Of a stretch of 64,000 nt of DNA, positions 25,122 through 33,432 are shown in pieces. The DNA comes from DATBAX01 sp963762965. Its GTDB lineage: Bacteria; Acidobacteriota; Terriglobia; Terriglobales; Acidobacteriaceae. The stretch lies in NCBI GenBank assembly GCA_963762965.1, contig CAVXME010000001.1, forward strand, positions 682,001 to 746,000, read 5' to 3'. The position numbers and the translations under genes are program-made. How positions within the stretch are numbered: position 1 is the first letter of the stretch; every line of letters starts with the position of its first letter. Below the pieces are notes generated by a model. The model saw only the letters and a list, made by a program, of their open reading frames with translations. It did not search any database and had not been told where the DNA came from.

Positions 25122-27164
25122 ATGAGCACCCCTAACCCGGTGGAACCAACCGGGGCGAAAAAGTTTCAACCCTTCGTTCCAGAAGGCATGCAGATGAAGG
25201 AGCTCACCTTCCGTGCACTCCTTCTCGGACTCCTATTAACTATCGTCCTGGGCGCGGCCAACGCCTACCTGGGCCTGCGCGCCGGCATCACGATCGCGGC
25301 CACGTATCCGGCTGCCGTGATTGCCATGGCGATATTGCGGGTCTGGAAAGGCTCGTTGCTGGAAGAAAACATTGCCCGTACCGCAGGTACGATTGGGGAG
25401 GGTCTCGCGGCAGGAGCTATTTTTACCATCCCTGCATTTCTTCTGGCTGGAGTGTGGTCCTCCTTCGAACCTGGTGAGGCGTATTGGAAATCCACTGCGC
25501 TCATGTTGGTGGGAAGCATCCTGGGGGTGCTTTTCATTTCATTGGTACGGCGGGTGATGGTGGAAGATCCAGAGCTGCCATTTCCGGAATCGGTGGCCGC
25601 GTCAGAAATTCATAAGGCCGGACAGCGCGGTGCGCAATCCGCAAAATATCTTTTCTGGAATATTGGCGTCGGTGGCATTGTGTACATCCTGGGGCGCTTT
25701 GGATTGTTCGCCACCGACAAGGACCTTCACTTCTCAGTGGGCAATCTAGGAAGCAGCCACGTCCGTTTGGGGCTGTCGGGAAGCCCAAACATAGTAGCGG
25801 CGGGCGGGATCAGCACTTTCGCTGCACCCAGCGTGAGCCCGGCCTATTTAGGGGTGGGCTACATCATTGGGCTGCGGCTGGCATCGATCCAGTTTGCCGG
25901 CGGTGTGCTGGCCTGGGGACTGATGGTTCCACTGCTCATTTTCTTCCTCGGACCGCAACTCAAGCACTACCTTCCCGCCGACACGCCTGATAACTGGGCC
26001 GCAATGGCAGTTTCCGTCTGGAGATTTGTGGTGCGTCCCATCGCAGTCGGCGGAATGCTGGTGGGCGCGGCATTCACCCTGTTCAAGATGGGCAAGAGTC
26101 TTACCGCGGGACTGGGCAGGGCCATTTCTGATCTGCGTCAAACCGCCGACCAACGCGCCCAGCTTTCACGCACCGAACAATACATGAGTTCGAAAGTTGT
26201 GTTGAGCTTGATCGCCCTCATGTTCGTGCTCATGTGCTTCCTGTACATCCATATTTCGAACCTGTTTTGGCCTGCCATTCTAGCCGCTGTTGTGATGCTT
26301 GTGGTTGGTTTTTTCTTCGCGACTGTCTCCGGCAGCCTGGTAGGTTTTATCGGATCTTCTAATAATCCGGTCTCTGGTCTGACGCTTTCGACCCTGCTGA
26401 TTGCGGCATTGCTGATGGTCTCGCTTGGCGTGTCCGGGCCGCATGGCGTGGCCGCAGTGCTCGGCGTGGCGGCGGTGGTATGCATCTCATCGTCGGTCGC
26501 GGGAGAACTCCTGCAAGACTTTAAGGTCGGCTACATCCTGGGTGGAACACCTCGCAGGATTCAGATTGCAGAGCTGATTGCCGTGGTCGTGGCCAGCCTG
26601 GTGATGTACTGGCCTCTCTATCTACTGAATCGATCGTTCGGGTTCGGCAGCCGTCAACTTTCTGCGCCTCAAGCTGGACTGATGGCCACTCTGGCCATTG
26701 GCATTGTTGGTGGCGACATGCCATGGCCCCTGGTGGCGGTCGGCGTATTCTTCGGCATCGCCATGATCATGATGCAGGTCAAGAGCCCAATGCTGGTCGC
26801 GGTCGGAATGTATCTCCCGTTCGAAACCACGTTTGCTATTTTTCTCGGCGGCGTTTTCCGCGCCCTGGCTGATCGGATGGCCAAGAAGCGCGGATTCAAT
26901 CATGCACAATTGGCGCGTGTGGAAAATGCAGGCGTACTAACTGCGTCCGGGCTCATTGTCGGCGAATCTTTGCTGGGACTCGCCTGGGCCGGCGTAGTCG
27001 CGGTCGGACAGTGGCGTCACTGGACGCTGGTGCAAATTTTCCAGGATCCCTCTTACTATGTGGGGTTAGTGGTTATGATCGGCTTGGCAGTGCTCATGGT
27101 CCGGTTGCCGCTGTCGAGTGCGGGCGATCCCAGCGAACCGGCGCCTCCGACTGCGATGATGTGA
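25122..27164 (+). CDS. OPT-family oligopeptide transporter
   Basis: A 680-residue inner-membrane protein with about 14-16 hydrophobic segments. It begins with a short cytoplasmic tail and E-L-T-F-R-A-L-L-L-G, then AANAYLGLRAGITIAATYPAAVIAMA, which is the conserved OPT N-terminal block. RTAGTIGEGLAAGAIFTIPAFLL and VEDPELPFPESVAASEIHKAG are also family signatures. OPT proteins are proton-driven importers of short peptides or metal-chelate complexes; the substrate here is unknown. A possible hairpin lies in the leader. Confidence 0.93.
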   Translation: MSTPNPVEPTGAKKFQPFVPEGMQMKELTFRALLLGLLLTIVLGAANAYLGLRAGITIAATYPAAVIAMAILRVWKGSLLEENIARTAGTIGEGLAAGAIFTIPAFLLAGVWSSFEPGEAYWKSTALMLVGSILGVLFISLVRRVMVEDPELPFPESVAASEIHKAGQRGAQSAKYLFWNIGVGGIVYILGRFGLFATDKDLHFSVGNLGSSHVRLGLSGSPNIVAAGGISTFAAPSVSPAYLGVGYIIGLRLASIQFAGGVLAWGLMVPLLIFFLGPQLKHYLPADTPDNWAAMAVSVWRFVVRPIAVGGMLVGAAFTLFKMGKSLTAGLGRAISDLRQTADQRAQLSRTEQYMSSKVVLSLIALMFVLMCFLYIHISNLFWPAILAAVVMLVVGFFFATVSGSLVGFIGSSNNPVSGLTLSTLLIAALLMVSLGVSGPHGVAAVLGVAAVVCISSSVAGELLQDFKVGYILGGTPRRIQIAELIAVVVASLVMYWPLYLLNRSFGFGSRQLSAPQAGLMATLAIGIVGGDMPWPLVAVGVFFGIAMIMMQVKSPMLVAVGMYLPFETTFAIFLGGVFRALADRMAKKRGFNHAQLARVENAGVLTASGLIVGESLLGLAWAGVVAVGQWRHWTLVQIFQDPSYYVGLVVMIGLAVLMVRLPLSSAGDPSEPAPPTAMM

Positions 27165-27201
27165 CGGCGTCCGCGCGGCGTGAGCAAAGCAGGAGTCGCG
27201 T

Positions 27202-27231
27202 GCCGTCACCCTGAGCGAAGCGAAGAATCTA
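27202..27231. repeat. Fragment of the CTGAGCG-end repeat
   Basis: GTCACCCTGAGCGAAGCGAAG-like sequence, one arm only, in the short gap before YggS. It ends close to the YggS start, so it may supply part of its leader. No partner arm is present nearby. Confidence 0.55.
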
Positions 27232-27241
27232 CCTTACTGCC

Positions 27242-27946
27242 ATGCCCCTCGCACAGAATATTGCTCTCGTTCAAGAACGGATCGCTGCCGCCGCCAAGCG
27301 GGCCGGACGCAGTTCCGTTGACGTCACCTTGATGGCGGTCAGCAAGACTTTCCCGGCAAAGCTAATACACGAGGCCTACGACGCCGGACTTCGAGTGTTC
27401 GGCGAAAGTCGAGTGCAGGAATTCACCGGAAAGGCAGAAGCGCTCAGCGATTTGCATCATGCCGAATGGCACATGATCGGGCATTTGCAGAGCAACAAGG
27501 CTGCGAAAGCCGCCGAATTCTTCGCTGCGATTGATTCCGTGGATTCATTGCGTTTGGCGGAGAAACTGAATATCGCCGCGGCGCAGCTGGGCAAGAAGCT
27601 TGCAGTTCTGATCGAAACCAATGTGGGCGGAGAGGCAGCCAAGAGCGGCTTATCGCTGGAGTCTCCTGAATTAGAGAAACTTTTGACAGCTGCCCCACAG
27701 TTAGAACGTTTGGAATTTCGTGGTCTGATGACCGTCCCGCCCTTCTTCGATGATCCACAGCAAGCTCGTCCATACTTTCGCAAGCTGCGGGAATTGCGTG
27801 ATCGCATCGCAGCTCGGAAACTTGCGAAAGTCGGCATGGATGTGCTTTCCATGGGAATGTCGCACGACTTCCAAGTGGCGATTGAAGAGGGCTCAACCTG
27901 TGTACGAGTGGGAACAGCGATTTTCGGGAATCGCGCTTCAGTTTAG
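27242..27946 (+). CDS. yggS: YggS/PROSC-family PLP homeostasis protein
   Basis: A 234-residue single-domain PLP-binding TIM-barrel protein. Lys35 in LMAVSKTFPA is the PLP Schiff-base residue. GESRVQEF, WHMIGHLQSNKA, LIETNVGGEAAKSGLS and MGMSHDFQVAIEEGSTCVRVGTAIFG are all family motifs. It controls the pool of free PLP and amino-acid balance and has no known enzymatic turnover. In many bacteria it sits in the ylm/proC region, which is absent here. No clear RBS precedes the ATG. Confidence 0.95.
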   Translation: MPLAQNIALVQERIAAAAKRAGRSSVDVTLMAVSKTFPAKLIHEAYDAGLRVFGESRVQEFTGKAEALSDLHHAEWHMIGHLQSNKAAKAAEFFAAIDSVDSLRLAEKLNIAAAQLGKKLAVLIETNVGGEAAKSGLSLESPELEKLLTAAPQLERLEFRGLMTVPPFFDDPQQARPYFRKLRELRDRIAARKLAKVGMDVLSMGMSHDFQVAIEEGSTCVRVGTAIFGNRASV

Positions 27947-27963
27947 TGCAACGACAAACGACA

Positions 27964-28656
27964 TCAGAATTGATCGATGCGGATGATGTTGCGGCGATTC
28001 TTTCGGCCGCTGGCTGCGGCCTTGGCCGGTTCCACAGGCCCGGACGCGTGGTCAATGGTGAAGTGCACTTTTTGCAATGCGTCTTTTTTGGGCCGATCGA
28101 GCTGCGGGCCGAATTGCCTTCCGTCGAGTGCCAGCCTGGTGATTCTCTGAATGCGGGTCACGGCGGTATCAACCACCCGAGCTAGCTCGGCCGCATACTC
28201 TGGGGTACGGGCCTCGCGTAAACGCCGCTTGGTTTTCGCGACGGAAAACCACGAAGGATTTCGGCCGGATTCTTGCGGCGCTCCCAGCCGCAATACTTCG
28301 CAGAGGTGAGCGTTAACGGCCAGTTCTTTTTCGGCTGATCTTTCAGCCGATCTCGCGCCTCGCTTGTAGCGAATGTAGCGCGCGAACGAAACTTCCTCCA
28401 TCCGTCCGTGAACTCCAGCTTCTTCGAAAGCCTCGAGGGCGGCCGCCTGCGCGTGGGTCAATCCCGGTTCAGCACTGCCTTTGGGGAAAGTCCATCGTCC
28501 GCCGCGAGTCTGGACCAGGAGGAATTCGATTTCATTGCTGCGAATCCGGAAACACACTGCGGCCACCTGCTCACTTCCCCGCATTCTGCGCAGTTGCGAG
28601 AGCCGGAAGAACTTGGCTGCCGGCTGCGTCAGGCGAACCGGTGACCAGTGGCTCAT
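27964..28656 (-). CDS. NUDIX hydrolase with a variant Nudix box
   Basis: A 230-residue protein if translated from the ATG at 28656; 13 in-frame codons lie upstream. The NUDIX core covers about residues 20-125 (VAAVCFRIRSNEIEFLLVQT, RWTFPKGSAEPG, then L-E-A-F-E-E-A-G-V). Compared with G-x5-E-x7-R-E-U-x-E-E-x-G-U, the first Glu and the Arg are both Leu, while the three metal-binding Glu remain. A basic C-terminal half of about 100 residues has no recognised domain. Substrate probably a nucleoside polyphosphate; not certain. A minus-strand TACAAT (28744-28739) may be its promoter. Confidence 0.82.
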   Translation of the reverse strand: MSHWSPVRLTQPAAKFFRLSQLRRMRGSEQVAAVCFRIRSNEIEFLLVQTRGGRWTFPKGSAEPGLTHAQAAALEAFEEAGVHGRMEEVSFARYIRYKRGARSAERSAEKELAVNAHLCEVLRLGAPQESGRNPSWFSVAKTKRRLREARTPEYAAELARVVDTAVTRIQRITRLALDGRQFGPQLDRPKKDALQKVHFTIDHASGPVEPAKAAASGRKNRRNIIRIDQF

Positions 28657-28886
28657 CAATGGCGAATCTTTTGCACTCACCTTAACAGAGTGCACGACGC
28701 GATAGACGTCTGGCTAGAGCACAGCTTGGTTCGTAGGCCGATTGTAGTACCACTCGCGAAGTCGAACTCGAATTCGCAGGAATCTCTCTACGTACTTGCG
28801 CCTCGTCCGCGGCGGAGACAGTATTTTCTCTTTGGTGGGCCGCGAGAAACAAGCCGCTTCCCACATTGAACGGATAGAGGGAACCC

Positions 28887-29234
28887 TTGGAAAATTTATA
28901 CTGCCTTCGTTGTAATCGGGAGCTTGAACCGGGACACAAATCGGTAGCCGTCTATATGTTCGCGCAGACCGTGGGAGTCCGGCCGCGGCAAAAATCGTCG
29001 TCCCAGCGAATTTGCTTCTGCCCGCAATGCTCCGTATCTCTCGCCATGGGACCACCGCCGGAGGGCGCGCTCAACATTGCCGCATGGAACATGATTCGCG
29101 ATTTGGTGGGCTCAGACCCGGCACTGAATCAGGCAGCATGGGAAAGCTTGCGAGGACTCGTTGGCTTGCTCCCGGCCACCGGCACGGATGATGGGCCTCG
29201 TCGCGCGTCTGGTGGAGGATATTTCGAGTTCTGA
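28887..29234 (+). CDS. Zinc-ribbon-containing hypothetical protein
   Basis: A 115-residue protein starting with TTG. Y-C-L-R-C-N-R-E-L-E and, about 38 residues later, CFCPQC form a two-pair zinc ribbon. The remainder (NIAAWNMIRDLVGSDPALNQAAWESLRGLVG) looks helical. I do not recognise a family. GAGGG about 8 nt upstream can serve as RBS. It precedes the DUF167 gene by 22 nt if that starts at 29257, so the two are probably cotranscribed. Confidence 0.55.
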   Translation: MENLYCLRCNRELEPGHKSVAVYMFAQTVGVRPRQKSSSQRICFCPQCSVSLAMGPPPEGALNIAAWNMIRDLVGSDPALNQAAWESLRGLVGLLPATGTDDGPRRASGGGYFEF

Positions 29235-29256
29235 TGGGCGTGAATCCGGGCGGATC

Positions 29257-29541
29257 ATGATTCCCATCGCTGATACCGCCTCCGGCGCGAGCTTCGCAGT
29301 CAAAGTCCACCCTCGGGCGAAGAAGAATGTCATCACTGGCGAGATCGGTGGCGCGCTTAAACTCTCTTTGACAGCGCCTCCAGTTGAAAGCAAGGCCAAC
29401 CAGTCTTGCATCGAATTCTTCGCAAATCTTTTGAAGGTTCCGCGTTCCTCCGTTACCATAGCGTCCGGCGAGAGCAGCCGCAGGAAAGTGGTTCGTGTGG
29501 CGGGGCTGTCGGCGGAGGAAGTGCGGAAGCGGTTGGAATAG
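29257..29541 (+). CDS. DUF167 (YggU-like) protein
   Basis: A 94-residue cytoplasmic protein with the DUF167 pattern: F-A-V-K-V-H-P-R-A-K-K-N, then GGALKLSLTAPPVESKANQSCIEFFANLLKVPRSSVTIASGESSRRKVVRVAG. The core is a small alpha/beta fold often next to yggT or proC-region genes; function unknown. Upstream in-frame codons overlap the previous gene, so the ATG at 29257 is preferred. Confidence 0.85.
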   Translation: MIPIADTASGASFAVKVHPRAKKNVITGEIGGALKLSLTAPPVESKANQSCIEFFANLLKVPRSSVTIASGESSRRKVVRVAGLSAEEVRKRLE

Positions 29542-29614
29542 CGTCCGGGAAATCATACTTCGCGACAACGAGGGCGCCCGCGCCACACTACACTGGACGA
29601 TCTGAAAGAACTCG

Positions 29615-31018
29615 ATGACTTTTTCTGAACGCTTCTACGAGATTCGTACTGGATTTGAGCGGCCTTTCTGGGTCGCCAACATAACGGAGATCTTCGAGCG
29701 GCTTTCTTATTACGGGGCCTTCGCGTCGTTAGCTTTGTACCTGCAAGAAAAGCTGAATTTTTCCACCCAACAAACCGGGACTTTAACCGGCCTCTTCGGC
29801 GGCATGGTGTGGTTTCTCGCCATCTTTGGAGGAGCAGCCGCCGACCGCATGGGTTTCCGGCGCGCCCTTTCCGTGGCGTATCTCATACTGGGTGCGGCCT
29901 ATTTCCTGATTGGTTCCATCGGCGCGTCCTGGCTGGCGCCGGTGCGCAATGCCGTGCCGCTTGGCCTGTTTGTAGGATTTATTCTCATCCTTCCTGCTCT
30001 CGGCATTTCGCTGGTCAAGCCGTGCGTGGTGGGAACGACTGCTCGTGCTTCCAAAGAAAATGTCCGTTCGATCGGCTATTCGATTTATTACACCATGGTC
30101 AACATCGGAGGAGCACTCGGGCCCTTGTTCGCATCCTGGGCTCATCGTCACCTAGGCGTTGAAAATGTTTATCGGGTTGCGGCGCTCTTTGTTTTCACAA
30201 TGTTCTTTGTGGTTTTGTTCTTCTTTCGGGAACCACGCAAGATTAATGACGCGCCTCCGCCTTCCATCGCCACCGTTGCGCGGAATTTCTGTGTGGTAGT
30301 AGGCAACTACCGGCTGGTATTGCCGGTGTTAGGGATCGCTTTGCTGCTGCGCATCACGATGGCCTTGTTCCCGTTCACGGTACCCTGGTGGATTTGGGTT
30401 GGGCTGCTGGCGCTGGTTCTTGCGGGGATCAGCCGGTTTATGTGGTTCTTGCTGATCTTTACGGGTTACTGGGTGGTGTTCTGGCAACAGTACATAAGTC
30501 TGCCCGGGTACATTCACGGATACATCAGTGCCAACGCGGACGTCGAGCGCATCCTGGTGACCGACGGGCTCACGGTGATCTGCCTCACTCTCCTGGTGAA
30601 TTTACTGATCCATAAGATTCCAGCGTTTCAGGCTATCATTTTGGGCACCCTCATTACGTCCCTGTCATGGCTGATCCTCGCTTTCCGGCCGACGGTCTGG
30701 GGGGCGATACTCTCGCTGTTTGTGCTGGCGCTGGGCGAAATCACGCAGCAGCCGCGCTACTACGAATACATCTCCAAGCTGGCGCCTCCGGGACAGCAGG
30801 GCACGTACATGGGATTTGCCTTTCTGCCAATCGGCATCGGTTCGCTGATCGGCGGCTGGTTCGGCGGGACGCTGATCCACCATTTTGGCGAAGTCACCCA
30901 CCAACCCGGGCGGATGTGGTGGGTGGTGACCGCCGTGGGCCTGGTTACAACCGGGCTGCTTTGGATTTATGACAAGGTTGTAATGGCCGGGGAAACTAGT
31001 TCGGCTGGCTCGTTGTAA
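29615..31018 (+). CDS. POT/PTR-type MFS transporter (proton-dependent peptide transporter-like)
   Basis: A 467-residue MFS protein with about twelve helices. The first helix region reads NITEIFERLSYYGAFASLALYL, matching the E-x2-E-R-x-x-Y-Y-G signature of proton-dependent oligopeptide transporters. G-L-F-G-G-M-V-W and G-D-R-type loops follow. A long central hydrophobic region (FPFTVPWWIWVGLLALVLAGISRF) departs from typical POT spacing and may add two helices. Substrate probably di/tripeptides; not certain. The end overlaps the convergent YcxB-like gene by 23 bp. Confidence 0.85.
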   Translation: MTFSERFYEIRTGFERPFWVANITEIFERLSYYGAFASLALYLQEKLNFSTQQTGTLTGLFGGMVWFLAIFGGAAADRMGFRRALSVAYLILGAAYFLIGSIGASWLAPVRNAVPLGLFVGFILILPALGISLVKPCVVGTTARASKENVRSIGYSIYYTMVNIGGALGPLFASWAHRHLGVENVYRVAALFVFTMFFVVLFFFREPRKINDAPPPSIATVARNFCVVVGNYRLVLPVLGIALLLRITMALFPFTVPWWIWVGLLALVLAGISRFMWFLLIFTGYWVVFWQQYISLPGYIHGYISANADVERILVTDGLTVICLTLLVNLLIHKIPAFQAIILGTLITSLSWLILAFRPTVWGAILSLFVLALGEITQQPRYYEYISKLAPPGQQGTYMGFAFLPIGIGSLIGGWFGGTLIHHFGEVTHQPGRMWWVVTAVGLVTTGLLWIYDKVVMAGETSSAGSL

Positions 31019-31496
31019 CTTTAGATGGAATTTGCGCCTTCAGCAGGCTGCGCAGCTCTTCAATCTGTTGTGGCGACATCACTCTCTTCGGAATAAAAAT
31101 ACCTCGAGTGCGAGACATGGATAGAACGAACACGTGGCCCGTCTCCTTGTACTTGGTGAAAGCCCGCCACTGCAACTGCGATTTACCAGTAGCAAATGTC
31201 GAATCGATCCCTTTGTCGTTAAGCAGGAGTACGATTTCGCCCTGGAAGGAGGGATTGCGCCGCATAGATCGACGAAACTGGAATCGCGGAACTTCGTATA
31301 CGGCAATGCCGATCCCTACCGATATTGCCAACCAGCACCATCCAGCCGTAGCGAGATCCTGATTTATCAGATAAATCCCAACTAGAAACATCAACCCAAG
31401 CAACAGCACAAACAAGAACATAGCCCAAGGCGGATTTGTGGACGCGCGAAGTGAATTTAGGGCGTCCTCCTCTGTAAGGTTGTATCGCAATTCCAT
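30996..31496 (-). CDS. YcxB-like membrane protein
   Basis: A 166-residue protein from the ATG at 31496; an in-frame TTG six codons upstream is less likely. It has an N-terminal E-L-R-Y-N-L-T-E-E-D, two adjacent membrane helices (WAMFLFVLLLGLMFLVGIYL and GWCWLAISVGIGIAVYEV), and a C-terminal domain with L-L-N-D-K-G-I and S-Q-L-Q-W-R-A-F-T-K-Y-K-E-T. That layout matches YcxB/YokI-like proteins of unknown function. Confidence 0.75.
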   Translation of the reverse strand: MELRYNLTEEDALNSLRASTNPPWAMFLFVLLLGLMFLVGIYLINQDLATAGWCWLAISVGIGIAVYEVPRFQFRRSMRRNPSFQGEIVLLLNDKGIDSTFATGKSQLQWRAFTKYKETGHVFVLSMSRTRGIFIPKRVMSPQQIEELRSLLKAQIPSKVTTSQPN

Positions 31497-31665
31497 GCCG
31501 TCGAATTGTAGCAACTAACCTGAGGAGAGGCCCAGAGACGGCCAAGTTCCATGCCAGGTGGACCGTGCCCTGCCCACCTCCATGCGGAAGAAGATTCTGG
31601 CCGTGTAACAGTTCTCCCCGTCTGCTACCATACTGTGCGAGTTTTTTATGATCCTGGAGTGTCCT

Positions 31666-33120
31666 ATGCGCCGAACCACGATTTTATTCCTGCTGCTGTT
31701 TGTGATGGCATGTTTCTCCGCGTCGTTTTCTTTCGCCCAGGACGCTCCCCGCGATCCCCGCCTCGGATTCGCCAAACGCAAAGCCGCAGAGAACGGATGG
31801 ACTTTCGTCCACCTGCAAGGCACTCCCTCGGAAATCGGCTTCCAGCACGGCTACCTGCTGAAGCCCGAAATTGAAGACGCGCTCAAAGTCGTGACCCTCG
31901 AGATGGAGCATGACAACAAAAAAGATTGGGCTTTCTTCCGCGACGCCGCCCAGAACATGATGTGGCCGCACATCGAGCAGGAGTATCGCGAAGAACTTCA
32001 GGGCATCACGGATGGCGTGAACGCAGCCGGCGCGAAAATGGATTTGTGGGACATCGTCGCTTTAAATGGCTCGCTGGAGTGGGAATACTACGTTGAGCAA
32101 TACGACAAGCAGCATGGCATCAAGTCGGCGGCAACCGTGGTGGCGCCGCAACATTGCAGCGCCTTTATCGCCACCGGGAGCTATACCAAGGACGGCAAGA
32201 TTGTCATCGCCCACAATAACTGGACCAGCTATCTCGACGGCCAGCGCTGGACCATCGTGTTCGACGTCGTTCCCGCCAAGGGCAAGCACTTCATCATGGA
32301 CGGCTTCCCCGGCATGATTCACAGCGCCGACGATTTTGGCGTCAATTCGGCGGGCATCGTCATCGCTGAAACTACGATCGGCGGATTTTCGGGATACGAC
32401 CCCAACGGCATACCGGAATTCGTGCGCGCCCGCAAGGCGATGCAATATTCGGCATCGATCGACGACTTCGCCCGCATTATGAAAGAAGGCAACAACGGCG
32501 GCTATGCCAACGATTGGCTGGTCGGAGATCTACACAAAAATGAAATCGCCAGCCTCGAACTCGGGCTGAAGAATGTCACGCTGGAGCGGAAAACAGACGG
32601 ATACTTCGTCAGTTCAAACTTTCCCATCAGCGAAAAGCTGGCCCGCGAGGAGACCAACTTCGACCTCTCCGACATGAGCGTGAGCGCCAACGCGCGCCAT
32701 GTGCGCTGGAACCAACTTATGGCGGAAAACAAGGGCCAGATCGATCTTGAGGCTGCGAAACGCTTTGAGGCCGACCATTACGACACGTTTACCAAGAAAA
32801 CTGAGCCCAGCGAACGGACGCTGTGTGGCCACATCGATCTTTCGCCGCGCGGTGACCAGCCCTGGCAGCCTCCTTACGGAAACGCCGGCACCGCACAGAA
32901 CAAAGCCACGGACGCAACTCTGGCCGTGCAAATGGGATTTGTGGCATCTGCCGGACATGCCTGCGGAATCAATTTCAGCGCCTCCGACCATCTAAAAGCC
33001 CATCCCGAATTCGCCTGGGAAAAAGACCTGCTGCGGGACATGGATTCCTATCCCTGGACACAGTTCCGAGGATTCAAAGTGATGAAGTTTACAAATAGCC
33101 CGGCTCGAGCCGGTTTCTGA
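31666..33120 (+). CDS. Secreted C45-family Ntn-hydrolase (acyltransferase/phospholipase B-like)
   Basis: A 484-residue exported protein. The ATG at 31666 follows GGAG; another at 31648 lacks an RBS. A signal peptide ends near SFAQ. The pro-region contains GTPSEIGFQHGYLL, typical of C45 proteins. Cys164 in P-Q-H-C-S-A-F-I-A-T-G would become the N-terminal nucleophile after autocleavage. Downstream A-H-N-N-W-T-S and NSAGIVIAETTIGG fit the Ntn fold. The family includes 6-aminopenicillanic-acid acyltransferase and phospholipase B-like amidases; the substrate here is unknown. Confidence 0.85.
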   Translation: MRRTTILFLLLFVMACFSASFSFAQDAPRDPRLGFAKRKAAENGWTFVHLQGTPSEIGFQHGYLLKPEIEDALKVVTLEMEHDNKKDWAFFRDAAQNMMWPHIEQEYREELQGITDGVNAAGAKMDLWDIVALNGSLEWEYYVEQYDKQHGIKSAATVVAPQHCSAFIATGSYTKDGKIVIAHNNWTSYLDGQRWTIVFDVVPAKGKHFIMDGFPGMIHSADDFGVNSAGIVIAETTIGGFSGYDPNGIPEFVRARKAMQYSASIDDFARIMKEGNNGGYANDWLVGDLHKNEIASLELGLKNVTLERKTDGYFVSSNFPISEKLAREETNFDLSDMSVSANARHVRWNQLMAENKGQIDLEAAKRFEADHYDTFTKKTEPSERTLCGHIDLSPRGDQPWQPPYGNAGTAQNKATDATLAVQMGFVASAGHACGINFSASDHLKAHPEFAWEKDLLRDMDSYPWTQFRGFKVMKFTNSPARAGF

Positions 33121-33123
33121 GAA

Positions 33124-33276
33124 TCAGAAATAGCTGAGCCAGGCATCATTGCGACGCTGCTTCAACGCAGCGAACCAACGACAGAGCGGATAAAGCGCCA
33201 GCACGACGCAAGCCCAGATCAAATAGACAATTGGTAAAGAATATCCCCAGCCCGGCGGCTTGGTGACGGGAAACTG
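33124..33276 (-). pseudogene. C-terminal remnant of a membrane acyltransferase-like gene
   Basis: The frame ends in PPGWGYSLPIVYLIWACVVLALYPLCRWFAALKQRRNDAWLSYF-type sequence (read as one helix, then CRWFAALK and W-L-S-Y-F at the stop). I recognise this as the tail of DUF1624/heparan-glucosaminide N-acetyltransferase-like membrane proteins, normally about 350 residues. Only about the last 50 codons remain. Upstream, the frame runs into the repeat at 33315-33351, and there is no start or membrane domain. Most of the gene has been lost. Confidence 0.6.
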
Positions 33277-33314
33277 GTCGAGGGTAGCGGCTGAAGCCGT
33301 TCTGGATTGTGCTC

Positions 33315-33351
33315 TTGACGGCATCGCTGAAGCGATGCCCTGATACGAATC
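33315..33351. repeat. Partial copy of the MITE-like element end
   Basis: GACGGCATCGCTGAAGCGATGCC is followed by CTGATACGAATC, the same end motif as the element at 22778-22967. Only this end is present. It lies immediately upstream of the membrane-protein remnant, so it may mark the break point. Confidence 0.6.
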
Positions 33352-33432
33352 TTTTCTCAAACTGCACCACTACCTGGCCCGGCCCCTTGGTTCGCCCAAA
33401 GCCCCGGGGATTGTTAGAATAGAAGTTTGCTC

